Below, one piece after another: positions 1 to 8,912 of a stretch of 57,478 bases of DNA (position 1 is the first letter of the stretch; each line of letters opens with the position of its first letter). The position numbers and the translations under genes were made by a program. This DNA is from Phycisphaerae bacterium. GTDB taxonomy: Bacteria; Planctomycetota; Phycisphaerae; Tepidisphaerales; Tepidisphaeraceae. The DNA is taken from assembly GCA_030448225.1 (NCBI GenBank), contig JAUJNJ010000047.1, positions 1 through 57,478 of the forward strand. The letters run 5' to 3'. A model generated the notes under the pieces. That model was not told the DNA's origin and did no database searches. It saw nothing but the letters and a program-made list of their open reading frames with translations.

Positions 1-228
1 GACCATCCGTTCGCAGTTACCTGCCCACAGTTTGCTGCTTCCGGCATTCCGTTTTATGTCTGCCCGGGCACTTCTTCCTGGTGCACGATCGCCGGCCGGA
101 CCGACAACGCACTCGGCAATCTCCGCAATGCAGCCGAAAACGGCCTCAAGCATGGAGCCATCGGGTACCTGATCACCGACTGGGGCGACCGTGGGCACTG
201 GCAGTTCCTGCCAGTGAGCTATCTATAG
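1..228 (+). pseudogene. 3' fragment of a GH20-like glycosidase gene
   Basis: Reading frame 1 is open from the window edge to a TAG at 226-228 and gives about 75 residues. It contains PGTSSW, then AGRTDNALGNLRNAAENG, then TDWGDRGHWQFLPVSYL. This resembles the C-terminal catalytic-barrel part of family 20 glycoside hydrolases (beta-N-acetylhexosaminidase-like), where a TDWGDxGH block is common. The frame stops right after SYL, where an IS630 remnant begins, so the native 3' end is probably lost and the stop comes from the insertion. The 5' part lies outside the window. Family assignment is from remembered motifs only. Confidence 0.6.
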
Positions 229-502
229 TCGTTCAGATAATGTTTTGGACTAGGCGGCACAGACGACAGTGATCACCTCATCCAGATACGTCCCCATGAG
301 CTGTTTGACCTCCTGGGAATGCTGCTGGAAATGGGTCAGTGCCGTCTCAACTGCTGTCGTCAGAGCGCTGAACTCAGGAAAGTAGCGGTTATGCGTCTTC
401 TGCCGTTTGATGTTGCGCCACAGATGCTCGATCGGATTGTAGTCCGGCGAGTAAGCAGGCAACTGCGCTACCACAAGCCGCTCTGCGTGCCGGGCGAAGA
501 AC
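229..502 (-). mobile_element. IS630-family transposase remnant (3' end only)
   Basis: The minus strand encodes the last ~83 residues of a DDE transposase: FFARHAERL, then LPAYSPDYNPIEHLW, then a Lys/Arg-rich stretch and a helical tail. The SPDxNPIEHLW block with its final catalytic Glu is typical of IS630/Tc1-mariner transposases. The N-terminal two thirds are absent; at about 501-510 the frame passes directly into an unrelated secreted protein. The outer end is probably near the TATAG at 225-229, consistent with TA target preference. Without the rest of the transposase it cannot be active. Confidence 0.8.
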
Positions 503-2679
503 CCCTGCGTCTTGGCCGCGCCGCCGTTGACGCGCAGCTCCATCGGCCGGCCCGACGTCGCGCTCAGGGCGTAGCGGAAGTCGAGCGCGTAGGTGCCGGC
601 CGCGGGGGCGTCGACGGTGAACTGGACGTACTGCCCGGAGGTCGTGGTGAAGTCGACGTACCCGACGCCGGTGTAGCCCGACTTCTCCGCGTTGACGACC
701 GCGCCCGACAGCGTCGCCGCCTCCGCCTGGAGCGTGGTGGCGGTGGGCGTCGGGGTGGGCGTGGGCGTCGGCGTCGGCGTCGGAGTCGGCGTGGGCGTGG
801 GCGTGGGCGTGGGAGTCGGCGTGGGCGTGGGCGTCGGGGTCGGGGTAGGCGTCGGTGTCACGCCGCCGACCGGGCGGTGCAGCGTGATCTTCATCCCGTC
901 GTGATCGATGACGTAGAGGTTGCCGTTGCGCGTGTCCTCGGTGAGGTCGAGCGGCGCGGTGAAGCCGGTGAGGCCCGGCGCCCCCTTGATGTAGGTGCCG
1001 GCCGAGCCGTCAGGCTTGCGCGACAGGATCACCACGTCCTTGCCGCCGCTGTAGCGGGTCATGATCAGCGCGCCCTTGAGCTGCCCGCCGAACGCGTTGG
1101 ACTGGTACTCGATGATCCCATTGACCGAGTTCTTCGCGCCGAAGTCGTAGTAGATCCCGCCCCAGTTGCGGTCGGGCCGCGTGCCGACCGGGTAGCTGGA
1201 GACCTGGCCCGGGTCGGCGCTGCTGGTCGGATTGCCGCCGTCGAGCACGTACTCCGAGCGCTTGGGGTTGGGGTGCCCGTAGTACGTGTTCTTCTGGACG
1301 CGGTAGAGCTGGTCGGTCTGCCCCTCGTTCAGCGGGTTGATGCCGCGGACGGCGGGGCCGGCGTACATGCCGTTGTCCGGGTTGCTGTCGTCGTCGCCGT
1401 CGATGCGGAACGAGTTCGGGTCCGGGAGCGCCGGCGTGCCCGGGACGGCGCCGCCGGCGTTGGAGCCGTTGTTGGCGGTGAACAGGCTGCCGTCGCGCGT
1501 GAAGACCATGTCGTAGGCGTTGCGGAAGCCGGTCGCGTGGATCGTGACCGGCGCGCCGGCGCGGAACGGGTCGTAGTTCGGCCCGCCGTTGGTTCGCACG
1601 TCGAGCGGGGTGCCGGGGGTGATCTTCGTCGTGTCGATGCGGACGATCGACGCGCTGAGCATCTCCTCGTTGCGGAAGCCCCAAATGTTGTCCTTCGCGC
1701 CCTGGCTGGTGAGCGCGGGCACCTGCACGTAGAGCGCGCCGTCGGGGCCGAAGACCGGCTGGTTGATCGCGTGGTTGTACGTCGAGCGCGGCAGGCCGAC
1801 GACGACGTCCTTCACGATCGACATGCCGCTGCCGCTGATGCGGCTGACCTTGCTGCCCCAGGGGTTGGTGTCGGTCGAGAACTTGTAGTCGGTGTGCGTC
1901 ACCCAAACGATGATGTTGCTCGCCGTCGACGCGGGGTCGAACGTGAAGCCGAGCACGAACCGCGTCGTGCCGGTCGCGTTGCGCAGCGGCGTGAGCGTCT
2001 GGGGCGTGCCGAGCGTGCCGTTGGTGTTGATCGGCCAGCGGATGAACTTGCCGTCGATCGTGCTGGCGTAGAGCTTCTTGTCCGGGCCGATCGCGACGCC
2101 GGTGTAGGCCTGGCCGGTGGCGTTGGAGAGCGACACCTTCGTGAACGCGATGTCGCCGGTGTCGACCGGTCCGCCCTCTGCGCCGGTCGTGAAGCGCATC
2201 GAGAACGGCACGAGCGGCTGGCCCGTCACGTCCTGCACGTCGTCGTCGACCTCGAAGATGTACTGCGTGTTGGCCGCGAGGTAGGTGCCCGGCTGCAGCA
2301 CGATCGAGTCGCCGCCGCCGGACGTGTTGACCTGCGCCGCCACGAGCGACAGGTCGCTCGCCTTGCGGAGCCGCACGTTGCTGCCGATCACGGTGTCGGC
2401 CTTCAGCGGGCCGTTGGGCAGGTTGAGGTCGACGCCCACGAAGATGTCGCGGCGGACGTTCGTCGCGCCGGCGGCCGGCGAGGTGCGCAGCACCGACGGC
2501 CGCGCCGCCTCCACGGCGACCACGACCTGCTCCGGGCCGGCCGCATCCGTCAGCGCCGCAGACGCGAGGCCCGCATCGAGGAACACCCGCTTCTCCAGCG
2601 GCTCGATCGGCTCGACCGCCCGCGACGACGACGACAGTGCACGGCCGGGGTCCCGGCGCGACGACCAAAACGATCCCAT
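250..2679 (-). CDS. secreted sugar-dehydrogenase-like protein fused to an IS630 tail
   Basis: An 809-codon frame. Residues ~23-37 carry the planctomycete N-terminal motif EPLEKRVFLDAG, in place of a classical signal peptide. Residues ~60-170 look like a bacterial Ig-like (Big_5) domain (SPAAGATNV, FTTG). Residues ~175-605 resemble a glucose/sorbosone-dehydrogenase beta-propeller (GPDKKLYAST, GPDGALYV, GFRNAYDMVF, YYGHPNP). About 40 residues of Thr-Pro repeat follow, then the first part of a CBM6/CBM35-like module (YTGVGYVDF, YALDFRYA, LRVNGG). From residue ~727 the sequence is an IS630 transposase end, so the binding module is cut short and the fusion is probably accidental. It likely acts on sugars outside the cytoplasm. 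The ATG at 2679 is the start; upstream is intergenic. Confidence 0.75.
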   Translation of the reverse strand: MGSFWSSRRDPGRALSSSSRAVEPIEPLEKRVFLDAGLASAALTDAAGPEQVVVAVEAARPSVLRTSPAAGATNVRRDIFVGVDLNLPNGPLKADTVIGSNVRLRKASDLSLVAAQVNTSGGGDSIVLQPGTYLAANTQYIFEVDDDVQDVTGQPLVPFSMRFTTGAEGGPVDTGDIAFTKVSLSNATGQAYTGVAIGPDKKLYASTIDGKFIRWPINTNGTLGTPQTLTPLRNATGTTRFVLGFTFDPASTASNIIVWVTHTDYKFSTDTNPWGSKVSRISGSGMSIVKDVVVGLPRSTYNHAINQPVFGPDGALYVQVPALTSQGAKDNIWGFRNEEMLSASIVRIDTTKITPGTPLDVRTNGGPNYDPFRAGAPVTIHATGFRNAYDMVFTRDGSLFTANNGSNAGGAVPGTPALPDPNSFRIDGDDDSNPDNGMYAGPAVRGINPLNEGQTDQLYRVQKNTYYGHPNPKRSEYVLDGGNPTSSADPGQVSSYPVGTRPDRNWGGIYYDFGAKNSVNGIIEYQSNAFGGQLKGALIMTRYSGGKDVVILSRKPDGSAGTYIKGAPGLTGFTAPLDLTEDTRNGNLYVIDHDGMKITLHRPVGGVTPTPTPTPTPTPTPTPTPTPTPTPTPTPTPTPTPTPTPTATTLQAEAATLSGAVVNAEKSGYTGVGYVDFTTTSGQYVQFTVDAPAAGTYALDFRYALSATSGRPMELRVNGGAAKTQGFFARHAERLVVAQLPAYSPDYNPIEHLWRNIKRQKTHNRYFPEFSALTTAVETALTHFQQHSQEVKQLMGTYLDEVITVVCAA
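737..862 (-). repeat. hexanucleotide array encoding a Thr-Pro linker
   Basis: About 21 units of a 6-base repeat (GGCGTG/GGCGTC variants on the + strand) encode an uninterrupted (TP)n stretch between the propeller and the carbohydrate-binding module of the secreted protein on the minus strand. Such linkers separate domains in exported glycan-active enzymes. The near-identical units make copy-number change and assembly collapse likely. Confidence 0.9.
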
Positions 2680-3187
2680 GTGTTTTCTCCTGAGACGGGG
2701 GCGGATCGGCGGCGAGCCCGCGGGCGCACCGATGATGCATTACGCGTAATGGCCGTAGCAGTTCAGTTCTGGAAGTGACCCCACCACGTCGCCCGATCCC
2801 GGCCCGCTCCGCCGGGCCAGTCGTGACGATTGTAACGGTTATCCGGACGCTTCGCTTTCAAAAAACGCGCTAAGAATTCGCGGATTGCGGGCGGACGCGA
2901 CCTTTGTGGCACGGCAATTATGAAGTGAGCCCTACGTCTGCTCAAGCTCCCCGTGGTCCAATGACCGACGAGTTCTGCTGATAACCTCGACCTGCACCTA
3001 CTAGCCGCGCGCGGAAGCCCGCCGGGAAGGCTACATAAAGACCCAGGGCTTCCGCCCGCGGCTACAAGAATGTCGCCGACGTTGGACGACATCGCGTGAC
3101 CGTCACGGAGTGGTGCGGTCTCAGGAAGGCGGGGAAGATGGGTACCGCTCCAAGTTGTAGGCCGTCACGGGCTACAAGTGCGTTCCG
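2680..3187. other. intergenic region with one hairpin repeat
   Basis: This lies between two minus-strand genes. Frames here are short and lack coding character. GC falls to near 50 % at 2820-3000. The only clear structure is the hairpin at 3002-3064, listed separately. The upstream sequence of the secreted protein (2690-2760) should hold its promoter, but no convincing -35/-10 pair is visible. Confidence 0.6.
3002..3064. repeat. dispersed hairpin repeat, family 2
   Basis: The left arm TAGCCGCGCGCGGAAGCCC matches the right arm GGGCTTCCGCCCGCGGCTA at 18 of 19 positions, with a ~25-base loop. A related copy is at 28521-28582. It sits upstream of the secreted dehydrogenase gene and downstream of the glycosyltransferase gene. 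It may act as a terminator-like or REP-type element. Confidence 0.8.
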
Positions 3188-5113
3188 CTACGTTCGGCCT
3201 TGTAACAGCGACTCGACGGTCGCGCCCGCCCGCAGCCGGTCCCTCAACGCCACGACGTTCCCCAGCGGGACCAGGCCGCGCCCGGAGCGGTCGAAGAAGT
3301 AGAACGTCCGCTCGGGTTGGCGCTCGGCGTAATATTCGATGATCTCGCGGTCGCGCTCGCCGAGGTGGTGGGCCCGGATGATCGGCGCGTCGTCGGGCCA
3401 CGCGACGCCGGTGTTGTAGACCGCCTCCTCCCAGAAGGACGTGACCTGCGGCGTGAACAGCACGACCGCCGGCGGGCGGACGGTCAGGCCCAGCGCCTCG
3501 TCGACGAACGAGAGCATGCTCTGGTCGACGAACCCGTCGTTCGCGCGGTCCGCCGGGCGAGCCATGAAGCGCTTGACCTCCCACAGCGACGTCACCGACA
3601 GCGCCAGCACCCCCACGACCAGCCCCACCTCCGCCCGCCGCCCCCACCGCGGCGGCACCGCCGCGGCCACTACGCCGACGCCGAGCAACGCGCACAGCAT
3701 CGCGCCCGGAATGACGACGGCCGCGTAGTGCCTCAGGAAGAAGGGGTTGAACAGGTAGAGCAGGACGAACAGCGGCAGCGTCGCGACGAGCACCCACCGG
3801 CGGCGGTCGAGCGCGAGCAGGCCGACGGGCAGCAGCACGAGCAGCGCCCGGCTCGGCAGCGTCGCGTTCGACAGCGTCACGAAGTTCGCCGCCTGCACCC
3901 GATCGTTGAACATCCGCCGCTCCCCCACCCACCCGCGCCAGAAGTTGTGCGGCTGGTGGTACTCGTAATACGGCCGCGACCAGTCGTAAAACGCCTGCTT
4001 CTGCGGCAGCGCCGACGCGGCACGCAGCGACGGGTCGTACCGGCGGATGCCGAACTGCGCGCCGGGCTGGTCCTGCTCGAGATAAGCCGTGTACGGCGTG
4101 CGCAGCGGGTGCCCGGTGACGCCGACGTTGAACACCACCTGCACGGCCAGGAACGGCGCCGCGCCCGCCACGAGCATCGCCGCCGTGAGCGCCCGGCGGC
4201 GCGGCGGGTGCCGCCACAGCGCCGCCGCCATCGCCACCCCGACGGGGATCGCGTACGCCAGCGCGTCGGCCGGGCGGGTGATGGCGGCCCACCCGCTGAA
4301 CGCGCCGACGGCCAGTGCCCAGCCCCAAGCCGAATCGCGCCGCCAGCGGAGCCAGGCCCACACGATCAGCACGCCGAGCAGCAGCATCGACAGGTGCGAC
4401 ATCACCATGAACGACAGCGTGCGGAACTCGGTCAGCCCCACGAGCCACACGACCGCCAGCAGCCCGGCGACGCCGTCGACGAGGTCGGTGACGAGGCGGT
4501 ACAGCAGCCCGGCGATCACGCCGGAGATCACGACGGGCAGGATCCACTTGCCCCAGTCGAACCACTCCATCGGCGCGAACATCAGCGCGGTGCCGGGGAA
4601 GTAGATCGAGCAGTAGACGGGTTTGACCGCGACGAAGAACGTCTCGAAGAAGTCGGCCAGCGAGTGCTGCGGCATCCAGAGCCGGCCCTGCGCGAGCATG
4701 CGGGCGCCGATGACGTAGCTGGCCTCGTCCTGCATGTTGGGCGCGATGTCGCGGTCCTGCCAGAAGGCGGTGGCGATCAGGTAGACGGTCGCCGCCACAC
4801 CGAGCAGCACGCCCGCCCATTCCGCCGCCCGCCGCGACGGGCGTCGGACCCGCTCGAGCCCCGCCGCCAGCACGGCGCTGACCCGCGGGATCATCGCCAC
4901 CCCGACCGCCCCGCCCACGACCGCCCACCGCAGCCACGGCATCTCGTTCCCGCCCGCCAACCAGCACGCGGCCCCCACCGCGAGCAGCGCCGCCACCGCG
5001 AGCCGGCGCCGGTCGCTCATCGGCGGCAACGCATCGGCGGGCGCTCGCTCGGGCGGCGCCGGCGGCGTCGATCGATCGGCAAGTCTCGTTTCCCCGCGGG
5101 CGCGGCGCGACAT
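3188..5113 (-). CDS. GT39-like integral membrane glycosyltransferase
   Basis: A 641-aa polytopic protein with about ten or more hydrophobic segments. An acidic pair in MQDEASYVIGARML (D129/E130 from the chosen start) lies in the first large loop, as in ArnT/PMT-type (GT39/GT83) glycosyltransferases that use polyprenyl-phosphate sugars. The C-terminal ~130 residues form a soluble domain (YYAERQPERTFYFFDRSG). The start at 5113 is preferred because GGAGA lies 6 bases upstream; ATG 5182 gives a longer, unlikely leader, and ATG 5020 begins directly before the first hydrophobic segment. It follows guaA on the same strand but has its own apparent leader. The sugar donor and acceptor cannot be inferred. 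Confidence 0.75.
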   Translation of the reverse strand: MSRRARGETRLADRSTPPAPPERAPADALPPMSDRRRLAVAALLAVGAACWLAGGNEMPWLRWAVVGGAVGVAMIPRVSAVLAAGLERVRRPSRRAAEWAGVLLGVAATVYLIATAFWQDRDIAPNMQDEASYVIGARMLAQGRLWMPQHSLADFFETFFVAVKPVYCSIYFPGTALMFAPMEWFDWGKWILPVVISGVIAGLLYRLVTDLVDGVAGLLAVVWLVGLTEFRTLSFMVMSHLSMLLLGVLIVWAWLRWRRDSAWGWALAVGAFSGWAAITRPADALAYAIPVGVAMAAALWRHPPRRRALTAAMLVAGAAPFLAVQVVFNVGVTGHPLRTPYTAYLEQDQPGAQFGIRRYDPSLRAASALPQKQAFYDWSRPYYEYHQPHNFWRGWVGERRMFNDRVQAANFVTLSNATLPSRALLVLLPVGLLALDRRRWVLVATLPLFVLLYLFNPFFLRHYAAVVIPGAMLCALLGVGVVAAAVPPRWGRRAEVGLVVGVLALSVTSLWEVKRFMARPADRANDGFVDQSMLSFVDEALGLTVRPPAVVLFTPQVTSFWEEAVYNTGVAWPDDAPIIRAHHLGERDREIIEYYAERQPERTFYFFDRSGRGLVPLGNVVALRDRLRAGATVESLLQGRT

Positions 5114-5234
5114 CGAAGTTCTCCACGGGTCGGGCGGCGTCCCCCGCGCGTCGCCGCCGTTGCCAAAGACGCCGGCGAGCATCGGGCGGTGCCGGCGACG
5201 CCGCGCGACACGCCCGGCTCGCCGTCGCCAAAAC

Positions 5235-6779
5235 CTACTCCCACTCGATCGTCGCCGGCGGCTTGCTGCTGATGTCGTAGACCACGCGGTTCACGCCGCG
5301 CACCTCGTTGATGATCCGGTTGCTCATCGTGGCGAGGATGTCGAAGGGGATCCTCGCCCAGTCGGCGGTCATGAAGTCCTGGCTCTCGACGGCGCGGACG
5401 GCGATCACGCTGTCGTAGCTGCGGGCGTCGCCCATCACGCCGACCGTGCCGATCGGCAGCAGCACGGCGAAGACCTGGGCCGTCTTGCGGTACAGGTTGT
5501 TGGCGACGAGTTCCTCCAGCACGATCTCGTCGGCGTCGCGCAGCACGCGCAGCCGCTCGGGCGTGACGTCGCCGATGATCCGCACGGCCAGGCCGGGGCC
5601 GGGGAACGGGTGGCGCCAGACGATCTGCTCGGGCAGGCCCAGCACCTCGCCGACCTTGCGCACCTCGTCCTTGAACAGCTCGCGCAGCGGCTCGACGAGC
5701 TCGAAGCCGAGCTGCTCGGGCAGCCCACCGACGTTGTGGTGCAGCTTGATGTTCGCCGACGTGCCGGCGTAGCCGTGGCCGCTTTCGATCACGTCCGGGT
5801 AGAGCGTGCCCTGGGCCAGGAAGCGCGCGCCCGCGATCCCGGCCGCCTCGCGCTTGAAGGCTTCGACGAACTCGCGGCCGATGACCTTGCGCTTCTGCTG
5901 CGGGTCGGTCACGCCGGCGAGGTCGCGCAGGAACTGCTCCGACGCGTCGCTCGTGATGAGGTTGATCTTGAAGTGGTCGCGGAACGTCGTCTCGACGAGG
6001 TCGCGCTCGTTCTTGCGCAGCAGCCCGTTGTCGACGAAGATGCACACGAGCTGGTCGCCGATCGCCTTGTGCAGCAGCGCCGCCACGACCGACGAATCGA
6101 CCCCGCCGGACAGCCCGCAGATCACCTTGGCCGTGCCGACCTGCTCGCGCACGCGGCGGGTCGTCTGCTCGACGAAGTTCCCCATCGTCCACGTGCCGGC
6201 GCACCGGCAGATCTCGTAGAGGAAGTTCTGGAACAGCACCTCGCCGCGCGGCGTGTGCGTGACCTCCGGGTGGAACTGCACGCCGTAGAACGGCTTGGTC
6301 CGGTGGCGGGCGGCGGCGTAGGGGCAGGTGGGCGTGGTGGCGATCGGGACGAAGTCGTCGGGCAGGTCCAGGATTTGATCGCCGTGGCTCATCCACACGG
6401 TCGTCTCCTGCGGCATGCCGTGCACGAGCGGGTCGTCCTGCGCGATGTGCAGGTGGGCCCGCCCGTACTCGCGCGCCTTGGCCGGCTGCACGTTGCCGCC
6501 GAGGATCTGCGCGCCGAGCTGCATGCCGTAACAGATGCCCAATACCGGGACGCCGAGCTCGAAGATGCGCGGGTCGCACCGGGGCGCGCCGGGCGCGTAG
6601 ACCGAGCTGGGGCCGCCGGACAGGATCAGGCCCTTGGGGTTGAGCTTGCGGAGGTCTTCGATCGAGATGTCGGGGCGGACCAGCTCGCTGTAGACGCCCT
6701 TCTCGCGGACCCGGCGGGCGATGAGCTGGGCGTATTGCGATCCAAAGTCGAGGACCGGGATGACTTCGTCGTGCTGCAT
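5235..6779 (-). CDS. guaA: GMP synthase (glutamine-hydrolysing)
   Basis: 514 residues, the usual length, intact. The glutamine amidotransferase domain has the nucleophile in GICYGMQ (C83) and the His/Glu pair in FHPEV (H170, E172). The ATP-pyrophosphatase P-loop SGGVDSS is at ~224-230. The C-terminal dimerisation domain ends in [12 protein letters not shown], the canonical GuaA terminus. It converts XMP, glutamine and ATP to GMP in the cytoplasm. It begins at ATG 6779 and is followed after 121 bases by the GT39-like gene on the same strand. No purine riboswitch is visible in the leader. Confidence 0.98.
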   Translation of the reverse strand: MQHDEVIPVLDFGSQYAQLIARRVREKGVYSELVRPDISIEDLRKLNPKGLILSGGPSSVYAPGAPRCDPRIFELGVPVLGICYGMQLGAQILGGNVQPAKAREYGRAHLHIAQDDPLVHGMPQETTVWMSHGDQILDLPDDFVPIATTPTCPYAAARHRTKPFYGVQFHPEVTHTPRGEVLFQNFLYEICRCAGTWTMGNFVEQTTRRVREQVGTAKVICGLSGGVDSSVVAALLHKAIGDQLVCIFVDNGLLRKNERDLVETTFRDHFKINLITSDASEQFLRDLAGVTDPQQKRKVIGREFVEAFKREAAGIAGARFLAQGTLYPDVIESGHGYAGTSANIKLHHNVGGLPEQLGFELVEPLRELFKDEVRKVGEVLGLPEQIVWRHPFPGPGLAVRIIGDVTPERLRVLRDADEIVLEELVANNLYRKTAQVFAVLLPIGTVGVMGDARSYDSVIAVRAVESQDFMTADWARIPFDILATMSNRIINEVRGVNRVVYDISSKPPATIEWE

Positions 6780-7004
6780 CGGGAATAAATAGCGGAAGCG
6801 ACGCCGAATTTCAAAGCGGCGCCTCCCGGCGGACGGGATCGGCCCGCCGGGGGCTGACGGTAGATTTGCCGGGCGGCGGGCGCGCGGGTAGACGTTGACG
6901 ACTTCACCCGCCCCGCTCGCTCGCGGGCACGCCCGGTCGCGCGGCGGGAGCGACCCCCGGCGGGCGACTCGATTCCGAGTGCGCTCACTCGAGACCGTTA
7001 CCAG

Positions 7005-7076
7005 CGTATCGGAATAACCCGACGTCCCCCGTTTCGCCGCAGGCCCGAAGGGCCCGCTCTCGGTTATTCGGATACG
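7005..7076. repeat. dispersed palindromic element, family 1, copy 1
   Basis: The 16-base terminal inverted repeat (CGTATCGGAATAACCC and CGGTTATTCGGATACG) has one mismatch. It encloses the shared core GTTTCGCCGCAGGCCCGAAG, whose centre folds as GGCCC-GAA-GGGCC. It lies in the divergent intergenic space upstream of guaA and the AlkD-like gene. Four more copies are at 13261, 14972, 22923 and 30892. Confidence 0.9.
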
Positions 7077-7089
7077 TTCTAAGACAACG

Positions 7090-7215
7090 AAGATTCACCA
7101 CGGAGGCACGGAGACACGGAGGCAGGACAGAGCGATCACACCTCGCTGGTTTGCCATCCGCTTGCGCTCCGCCTTCGTGCTACCTCCGTGCCTCCGTGCC
7201 TCCGGGGTTGGCCTT
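7090..7215. repeat. inverted pair of CGGAGGCA octamer arrays
   Basis: The left arm (7093-7125) repeats CGGAGGCA/CGGAGACA and the right arm (about 7183-7210) is its complement (CCTCCGTGCCTCCGTG). Together they can form a long stem with a ~60-base loop. One reading through the right arm gives an alternative start to the following gene at 7188, which is probably not used. Confidence 0.8.
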
Positions 7216-7253
7216 TCTTGTCACCCACTATGACGCGCTCATCCCGAACTGAG

Positions 7254-8090
7254 ATGACCACCCCCGCCCCCGCCGTGCCTCGCAAGGGCGCGCGGCGGAT
7301 GGCCGACATCCCGCCGGCGATCATGGCGGACCTCAACGCCGGGCGGATCGAGACGGTGTCGCTCGTCGAGTGGCTGGCGATCGACCACGCCGCCCTGCTG
7401 CAAGCCGCCCTCGCCGACGCCGGCCTGCGCGACCCCGCCGGCCCGCTCGCCCGCCTCCAAACCGTCGCCGACGCCGGGATCATGACCCGCACGATGGCGA
7501 TCGGCCAAGGCATCTACGACGCCATCGCCGCCGACGCCAAGCGCGGCCCGGCCGTCCTGAACGCCCTCGCCACCCACCGCTGCGACGTCGTGAGATCGTG
7601 GGCCGCCTGCGCGTACGCCGCCGACCCGAAGCCCACCTTGGCCGAGCGGCTCACGACCGCCCGCCGGTTCGCCGCCGACCCGCACATGGGCGTGCGCGAA
7701 CTGGCGTGGATCTCCTTCCGCCCCCACCTCGCGAAGGAACTGGACAGCGGCCTCCGCCTCCTCGCCCCGCTCGCCCACGACGCCGACCCCAACGTCCGTC
7801 GCTTCGCCAGCGAAGCCACCCGCCCCCGCGGCGTCTGGTCCAACCACATCGCCCGCCTGAAGGCCGACCCGCACCTCGGCGAGCCGATCCTCGAGCCGCT
7901 CCGGTCCGACCACGCGCGCTACGTGCAGAACTCCGTTGCCAACTGGATCAACGACGCCAGCAAGTCGCGGCCCGAGTGGGCGCGGCAGATCTGCCGCCGC
8001 TGGTCGCGCGAGTCGAAGACGCCGGAGACGGCGTACATCGTCCGCCGGGCGTTGCGGACGCTGACGAAGGGGGCGGCGGCCGAAGGGTGA
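7254..8090 (+). CDS. AlkD/AlkC-like DNA alkylation repair HEAT-repeat protein
   Basis: 278 residues of HEAT-like alpha-helical repeats. The C-terminal block SVANWINDASKSRPEWARQI and RVxRRALRTLTK-type end match the DNA-alkylation-repair (AlkC/AlkD) superfamily, whose members bind DNA with a concave HEAT surface and excise alkylated bases. N-terminal landmarks are LVEWLAIDHAALL and ADAGIMTRTMAIGQGIY. ATG 7254 is chosen; the frame extends back to 7188 only through the octamer repeat. Glycosylase activity is inferred from family, since catalytic residues differ between subfamilies. No partner gene is linked. Confidence 0.8.
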   Translation: MTTPAPAVPRKGARRMADIPPAIMADLNAGRIETVSLVEWLAIDHAALLQAALADAGLRDPAGPLARLQTVADAGIMTRTMAIGQGIYDAIAADAKRGPAVLNALATHRCDVVRSWAACAYAADPKPTLAERLTTARRFAADPHMGVRELAWISFRPHLAKELDSGLRLLAPLAHDADPNVRRFASEATRPRGVWSNHIARLKADPHLGEPILEPLRSDHARYVQNSVANWINDASKSRPEWARQICRRWSRESKTPETAYIVRRALRTLTKGAAAEG

Positions 8091-8134
8091 CGGCCGATCG
8101 TCGGACTTGCCGTCTCACTCAGCGGCGGAGCCGC

Positions 8135-8491
8135 TCATGTCGCGGATGGCACCTGGCGACGAGGTGATCGTGCGACGGTCGACGCTCGGTCGAACTGTAC
8201 GAGTCGAACGTCGCCCTTCGGGAACTTGCAGACGATTTCGAGCTCGCCGCCCAAGGCGCCGACTATCTTCTGAAGTGTCGTCAGCTGCATGTCGTCGGCG
8301 TTCTCCAGCTTCGACAGGCTCGGCTGCTTCATCCTCAGCTTCGTTGCCAGCGTCTTCTGGCTGTAGCCCGTCGCCTTGCGTAGCTCGCTGAGTAGCATTT
8401 CCCGCAGCAGAACCTTCGTGCGCTCGGCCGCACGCTTTCGGCTGGCCTTGCTCATCGTGCGGGCTGCAAGATCGTCAAACGTCTTCGCCAT
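8135..8491 (-). CDS. XRE-family antitoxin (HigA-like)
   Basis: 118 residues. A helix-turn-helix lies at ~37-90: LLSELRKATGYSQKTLATKL, MKQPSLSKLEN, then MQLTTLQKIVGALGGELEIV. This is the pattern of HigA-type antitoxins that follow a RelE-fold toxin. The gene starts 2 bases after the toxin stop, so the two are co-transcribed and probably translationally coupled. The product should neutralise the toxin and repress the operon through the palindrome at 8886-8903. The C-terminal residues after FPKGDVRLVQF are not conserved in my memory of the family. Confidence 0.9.
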   Translation of the reverse strand: MAKTFDDLAARTMSKASRKRAAERTKVLLREMLLSELRKATGYSQKTLATKLRMKQPSLSKLENADDMQLTTLQKIVGALGGELEIVCKFPKGDVRLVQFDRASTVARSPRRQVPSAT

Positions 8492-8493
8492 GA

Positions 8494-8874
8494 TCAGTTG
8501 CCCTTGCCTTTCTTTCTGGGGGCCGCGCTGATCTTCGCCAGGTGCGCGGCGAACAGTCGGTCCGCACGATTGATCAATTGGGTATAGAACACCTTCTGCC
8601 CGACCCCAGACTTATTTCCGCCGGTCAGCAGAACGGCCTTTCGCTCAGTGTCGAGGGCGAACGCGACGCGGAGCTCGGACCGGCTCGTCTTCGCCCGCAA
8701 TTCCTTCATGTTTTTGTATTTCGACCCTTTGAGAGTATCGGCGTGGGGCCGTTTGAGCATCGGTCCCAACAGCTTGAGCAGGTTGACTTCCGCCGCGACC
8801 TCCTCGCGCTCCTCGTCGGAGAGGTCGGCCTCGAACCACCGGTCGAACTCAGTGGTCGTAGTGACGGGCCACAT
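8494..8874 (-). CDS. RelE/HigB-fold toxin (Gp49-like)
   Basis: 126 residues. Family landmarks are TTEFDRWFEADLSDEEREEV, LLGPMLKRPHADTLKGSK, NMKELR, LRVAFALD, VLLTGGNKSG and DRLFAAHL. These match HigB-type (Gp49/DUF891) mRNA interferases that cleave ribosome-bound mRNA. The toxin-first order is typical for HigBA. ATG 8874 is chosen; the -10 hexamer begins only ten bases upstream, so the transcript has almost no leader. The Arg/Lys pair in KELR is kept. Intact reading frame. Confidence 0.9.
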   Translation of the reverse strand: MWPVTTTTEFDRWFEADLSDEEREEVAAEVNLLKLLGPMLKRPHADTLKGSKYKNMKELRAKTSRSELRVAFALDTERKAVLLTGGNKSGVGQKVFYTQLINRADRLFAAHLAKISAAPRKKGKGN

Positions 8875-8883
8875 GACCGATAC

Positions 8884-8912
8884 ATCATAGCTTTTAGGCT
8901 ATGTCACGTCAA
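8884..8912 (-). promoter_or_regulatory. sigma70-type promoter of the higBA-like operon
   Basis: Read on the minus strand, TTGACG (8907-8912) and TATGAT (8884-8889) are separated by exactly 17 bases. The -10 box ends ten bases before the toxin ATG, so transcription should begin two or three bases upstream of the coding region. Confidence 0.8.
8886..8903. promoter_or_regulatory. palindromic operator of the higBA-like operon
   Basis: CATAGC-TTTTAG-GCTATG is a perfect 6+6 inverted repeat lying in the spacer and over the -10 box of the toxin-antitoxin promoter. This is where an XRE antitoxin dimer would repress its own operon. Confidence 0.8.

Larger units (their letters stand above)
6780..7253. 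other. divergent intergenic region with two repeat systems
   Basis: Separates guaA (minus) from the AlkD-like gene (plus). It contains the 72-bp palindromic element at 7005-7076 and a long inverted pair of CGGAGGCA-type octamer arrays at about 7090-7215. The frames that cross it have no family features. Promoters for both flanking genes should lie here, but none stands out. Confidence 0.65.

Noticed and set aside
319..2778. 819-codon plus-strand frame opposite the secreted dehydrogenase gene
   Set aside because: Arg/Val-rich antisense shadow of the real minus-strand gene; no domain features.
3165..5272. Two further long frames over the GT39-like gene
   Set aside because: Out-of-frame shadows without hydrophobic periodicity.
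6780..6900. Purine riboswitch upstream of guaA
   Set aside because: No conserved purine-aptamer loops; only a simple GC-rich CCGGCGG/CCGCCGG pairing.
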